A stretch of 7,072 bases of DNA. Source: Chloroflexota bacterium. Lineage in GTDB: Bacteria; Chloroflexota; Anaerolineae; J102. The stretch lies in NCBI GenBank assembly GCA_003353825.1, contig PIVW01000307.1, positions 1 through 7,072 on the forward strand, read 5' to 3'. The position numbers and the translations under genes were made by a program. Below, piece by piece: positions 4,872 through 7,072 of this stretch. Every line of letters starts with the position of its first letter. The stretch's first letter is position 1. The notes under the pieces are model-generated. The model did no database searches. It was not told where the DNA came from and saw only the letters and a program-made list of their open reading frames with translations.

Positions 4872-7072
4872 TTATTGCCTTTTGCAGGTCTGCCGCACAG
4901 ACGCCGCACAGACGCCCAACGCCGCCAACACACCAGCGGCCAATCCTGCCAGCCCGCCGCCGTGGCCTGCTTCTGCCGCGAAGTCCTGCAAACTAACGGC
5001 ATTCGGCCCGATCTCTTTCTCTTGCACTTCCACCGCGCCGATATCGCAGTAGCCGCCGTTGGGGTTGTTGGGATAGAGGGTATGGTCCAGGTCAATCGGC
5101 CGGGAGAGGCCCCGCTGGTCGGTGCCGTCCGCACAGCTCCCTTTGTCCATCGCCGGGCTGCCGGTGACCAGGAAGTGCGTCAGCACCAGGTTACCGGGCG
5201 GCTTCCCGGCCATGACGGTAGTTTTGTTGGCCTTCAGGGTGGTTTCGAGGATGTTTGTTAGGGCTACTGATGTGCCATCCGACGTGGCGTTGATGTCGCT
5301 GCCGATGGGTGAGAAACCCGAGAACGCCTCCTCGGCGGTCTCGTCGTTGTGACCGAAGAGATTGTAGTTGTTGGCGGTGATCTGGTCGCCATTCCACACT
5401 TCGTTGCCCACCGTAGTGGCGTTGTTGCCACTGACCAGGCTGTTCGACACCGTCAACGTGCCTTGGTTGGTGATGCCGCCGCCCCAGTAGGCCGAGTTGC
5501 CGGAGAGGGTGCTGTTCGACACCGTCAACGTGCTTTGGTTGGAGATACCGCCGCCGTCATTGTTGGCCGAGTTGCCGGAGAGGGTGCTGTTCGACACCGT
5601 CAACGTGCCCAAGTTGTTGTCGATACCGCCGCCCCGCTTGGCCGAGTTGCCGGAGAGGGTGCTGTTCGACACCGTCAACGTGCTATAAAAGTTGTTGTCG
5701 ATACCGCCGCCGTAACTGGTGGCCGAGTTGCCGGAGAGGGTGCTGTACGACACCGTCACCGTGCCACGGTTGTTCAGGATGCCGCCGCCACTACCGGCCG
5801 AGTTGCCGGAGAGGGTGCTGTACGACACCGTCAACGTGCTTTGGTTGGAGATACCGCCGCCGCCATTGTTGGCCGAGTTGCCGGAGAGGGTGCTGTTCGA
5901 CACCGTCAACGGGCTATAGCTATACATGCCAATGTTGCTGATGCCGCCGCCGCTATATTTGGCCGAGTTGCCGGAGAGGGTGCTGTTCGACACCGTCAAC
6001 GTGCCATCTTTGTTGTAGATACCGCCGCCATCATAGTCGGCCGAGTTGCCGGAGAGGGTGCTGTACGACACCGTCAACGTGCCATAGTTGTTGTAGATAC
6101 CGCCGCCGTCACTGGTGGCCGAGTTGTCGGAGATGGTGCTGCCGTCCGACACCTCCACCGTGCCACCATTGTTGAAGATACCGCCGCCGTCACTGGTGGC
6201 CGAGTTGCCGGAGATGGTGCTGTCCGACACCTCCACCGTGCCATCATTGTTGTAGATACCGCCGCCATAGCGGTCGGCCGAGTTGACGGAGATGGTGCTG
6301 TTCGACACCGACACCGTGCCATATTTGTTTTTGTTGAAGATACCGCCGCCATATTTGGCCGAGTTGCCGGAGATGGTGCTGCCGTCCAACACCGACACCG
6401 TGCCATTTTTGTTGTAGATGCCGCCGCCCTTGCCGCCCGTGCCGCCCGTGCCGCCCGTGCCGGCCGAGTTGCCGGAGAGGGTGCTGGACTTCGACACCGC
6501 CACCGTGCCTTTTTTGTTGTAGATGCCGCCGCCCTTGCCGCCCGTGCCGCCCGTGCCGGCCGAGTTGCCGGAGATGGTGCTGCTCGACACCCTCACCGCG
6601 CCACCAGTGTTGTTGAAGATGCCGCCGCCGTTACTGGTGGCCGAGTTGTCGGAGATGGTGCTGTCCAACTCCACCCTCACCGCGCCACCAGTGTTGTTGA
6701 AGATGCCGCCGCCGTTACTGGTGGCCGAGTTGACGGAGATGGTGCTGCTCGACACCGTCACCGTGCCACCAGTGTTGTTGAAGATGCCGCCGCCGTTACT
6801 GCCGGCCGAGTTGACGGAGATGGTGCTGCTCGACACCGTCACCGTGCCACCAGAGTTGTAGATGCCGCCGCCGTAACTGGTGGCCGAGTTGCCGGAGATG
6901 GTGCTGTACGACACCGTCACCGTGCCACCAGAGTTGTAGATGCCGCCGCCCAGGTCGGCCGAACCACCACTGATGGTGGCATGCTCTAGCGTGAGATCGC
7001 CATCACTATTTACATAGAACACCCGCGTGGCGCCACCGCCGCTGATGGTCAAGTCGCCGGGGCCGGGGCCGG
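4872..7072 (-). CDS. Polymorphic beta-helix repeat surface protein with choice-of-anchor-Q-like C-terminus (5' end outside window)
   Basis: The minus-strand frame is open from the right edge to TAA at 4872-4874, about 733 visible residues. The first visible residues read GPGPGDLTISGGGATRVFYV, typical of the segment that opens such beta helices, so the true start and any signal peptide lie beyond 7072; the TTG at 7052 is an internal codon. Nineteen repeats of about 24-35 residues follow, with consensus GGGI-x-N...GTLTVSNSTLSGNSA, rich in Gly, Ser, Thr and Asn and free of cysteine. They are expected to form a right-handed parallel beta helix like those of Chlamydia-type polymorphic membrane proteins and other bacterial surface proteins. 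The end carries GSPAMDKG, TDQRGLSRP and GGYCDIGAVE, as in choice-of-anchor-Q proteins, then a hydrophobic segment (LAGLAAGVLAALGVCAASV) and a basic tail, probably a membrane or sorting anchor. The likely role is a secreted or cell-surface protein, perhaps in adhesion; the ligand is unknown. Confidence 0.9.
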   Translation of the reverse strand, partial: GPGPGDLTISGGGATRVFYVNSDGDLTLEHATISGGSADLGGGIYNSGGTVTVSYSTISGNSATSYGGGIYNSGGTVTVSSSTISVNSAGSNGGGIFNNTGGTVTVSSSTISVNSATSNGGGIFNNTGGAVRVELDSTISDNSATSNGGGIFNNTGGAVRVSSSTISGNSAGTGGTGGKGGGIYNKKGTVAVSKSSTLSGNSAGTGGTGGTGGKGGGIYNKNGTVSVLDGSTISGNSAKYGGGIFNKNKYGTVSVSNSTISVNSADRYGGGIYNNDGTVEVSDSTISGNSATSDGGGIFNNGGTVEVSDGSTISDNSATSDGGGIYNNYGTLTVSYSTLSGNSADYDGGGIYNKDGTLTVSNSTLSGNSAKYSGGGISNIGMYSYSPLTVSNSTLSGNSANNGGGGISNQSTLTVSYSTLSGNSAGSGGGILNNRGTVTVSYSTLSGNSATSYGGGIDNNFYSTLTVSNSTLSGNSAKRGGGIDNNLGTLTVSNSTLSGNSANNDGGGISNQSTLTVSNSTLSGNSAYWGGGITNQGTLTVSNSLVSGNNATTVGNEVWNGDQITANNYNLFGHNDETAEEAFSGFSPIGSDINATSDGTSVALTNILETTLKANKTTVMAGKPPGNLVLTHFLVTGSPAMDKGSCADGTDQRGLSRPIDLDHTLYPNNPNGGYCDIGAVEVQEKEIGPNAVSLQDFAAEAGHGGGLAGLAAGVLAALGVCAASVRQTCKRQ
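6436..6462 (-). repeat. 9-bp microsatellite in repeat unit 6 (three copies of CCCGTGCCG)
   Basis: Three perfect tandem copies of CCCGTGCCG (plus-strand reading) encode repeated Gly-Thr-Gly on the coding strand, inserted after GNSA of unit 6. The same nonamer occurs twice at 6541-6558 in unit 5. Because the unit is 9 bp, gain or loss of a copy by slippage keeps the frame and changes only a loop between beta-helix turns. Confidence 0.8.
6541..6558 (-). repeat. 9-bp microsatellite in repeat unit 5 (two copies of CCCGTGCCG)
   Basis: Two perfect tandem copies of the nonamer found three times at 6436-6462, again placed after GNSA and before GGGI. Units 5 and 6 are the only ones in the visible array with this insert, which suggests duplication of one unit followed by slippage. 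Confidence 0.75.

Larger units (their letters stand above)
5413..6950 (-). repeat. Tandem array of 19 degenerate coding repeats (about 72-105 bp each)
   Basis: Each unit begins with three GGC codons (plus strand gccgccgcc) and ends with the codons for GNSA or DNSA plus two or more variable residues. The first unit starts at 6950 and the last at 5483. The units fall in two groups. Those near the N-terminus (units 1-5 and 7-10, about 6120-6950) read STIS; unit 6 and units 11-18 (about 5484-6117) read STLS and are nearly identical in DNA over about 40 bp. Units 14 and 18 share the shortened GGGISNQSTLTVS form. Units 5 and 6 carry extra Gly-Thr-Gly triplets. The variable positions are those just before GGGI and the linker after I-x-N. 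Confidence 0.9.

Noticed and set aside
5413..6950. Regular repeats considered as a CRISPR array
   Set aside because: The repeats are in one open reading frame, the units have no unique spacers of constant length, and the translation gives a consistent beta-helix repeat.
5349..6989. 546-codon plus-strand open frame antisense to the repeat protein
   Set aside because: Its sequence (repeated GRVAGEGAVRHRQRA-type units) is what the reverse strand of the coding repeats must give. The lack of stops follows from the repeated, GC-rich codons; there is no ribosome site and no family match.

Overview
The window looks like bacterial chromosome, probably Chloroflexota. That guess rests on the mix of families (a DUF4058 protein, a tungsten-type aldehyde ferredoxin oxidoreductase with a MoaD-like partner, and a large polymorphic beta-helix surface protein with a choice-of-anchor-Q-like tail), on sigma70-like extended -10 promoters and on moderate-to-high GC. 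No marker gene fixes the phylum, so this is inference.

Layout: (1) 1-374, minus strand: N-terminal part of a DUF4058 protein, cut by the window edge, with a clear Shine-Dalgarno and an extended -10. (2) 375-692: divergent intergenic region holding that promoter and the promoter of the next gene. (3) 693-911, plus: a 72-residue MoaD/ThiS-type ubiquitin-like sulfur carrier ending in Gly-Gly. (4) 912-1056: spacer with a split inverted repeat, a small dyad and an extended TATAAT -10. (5) 1057-2982, plus: complete 641-residue AOR-family tungstoenzyme. (6) 2983-3388: a GC-rich hairpin after AOR, a convergent 5'-truncated methyltransferase remnant on the minus strand, and two hairpins after the kinase gene. 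(7) 3389-4399, minus: a complete APH/choline-kinase-like phosphotransferase. (8) 4400-4871: AT-rich spacer containing a 161-bp MITE-like element with apparent 9-bp target duplications. (9) 4872-7072, minus: the C-terminal part of a large repeat protein (19 visible GGGI.N-type beta-helix repeats, a cysteine-containing C-terminal domain and a terminal hydrophobic anchor), still open at the right edge.

The only genes that clearly work together are the MoaD-like carrier and AOR. The carrier would donate the dithiolene sulfur of the pyranopterin that binds tungsten (or molybdenum) in AOR. The usual ferredoxin-like electron-transfer partner of AOR is not in the window. The other genes seem to be independent units in a region that has seen gene decay and small-element insertion. 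I see no convincing new multi-gene system. The points most worth checking are the MITE-like element, the structured spacer before AOR, the methyltransferase relic and the patchwork evolution of the repeat array.
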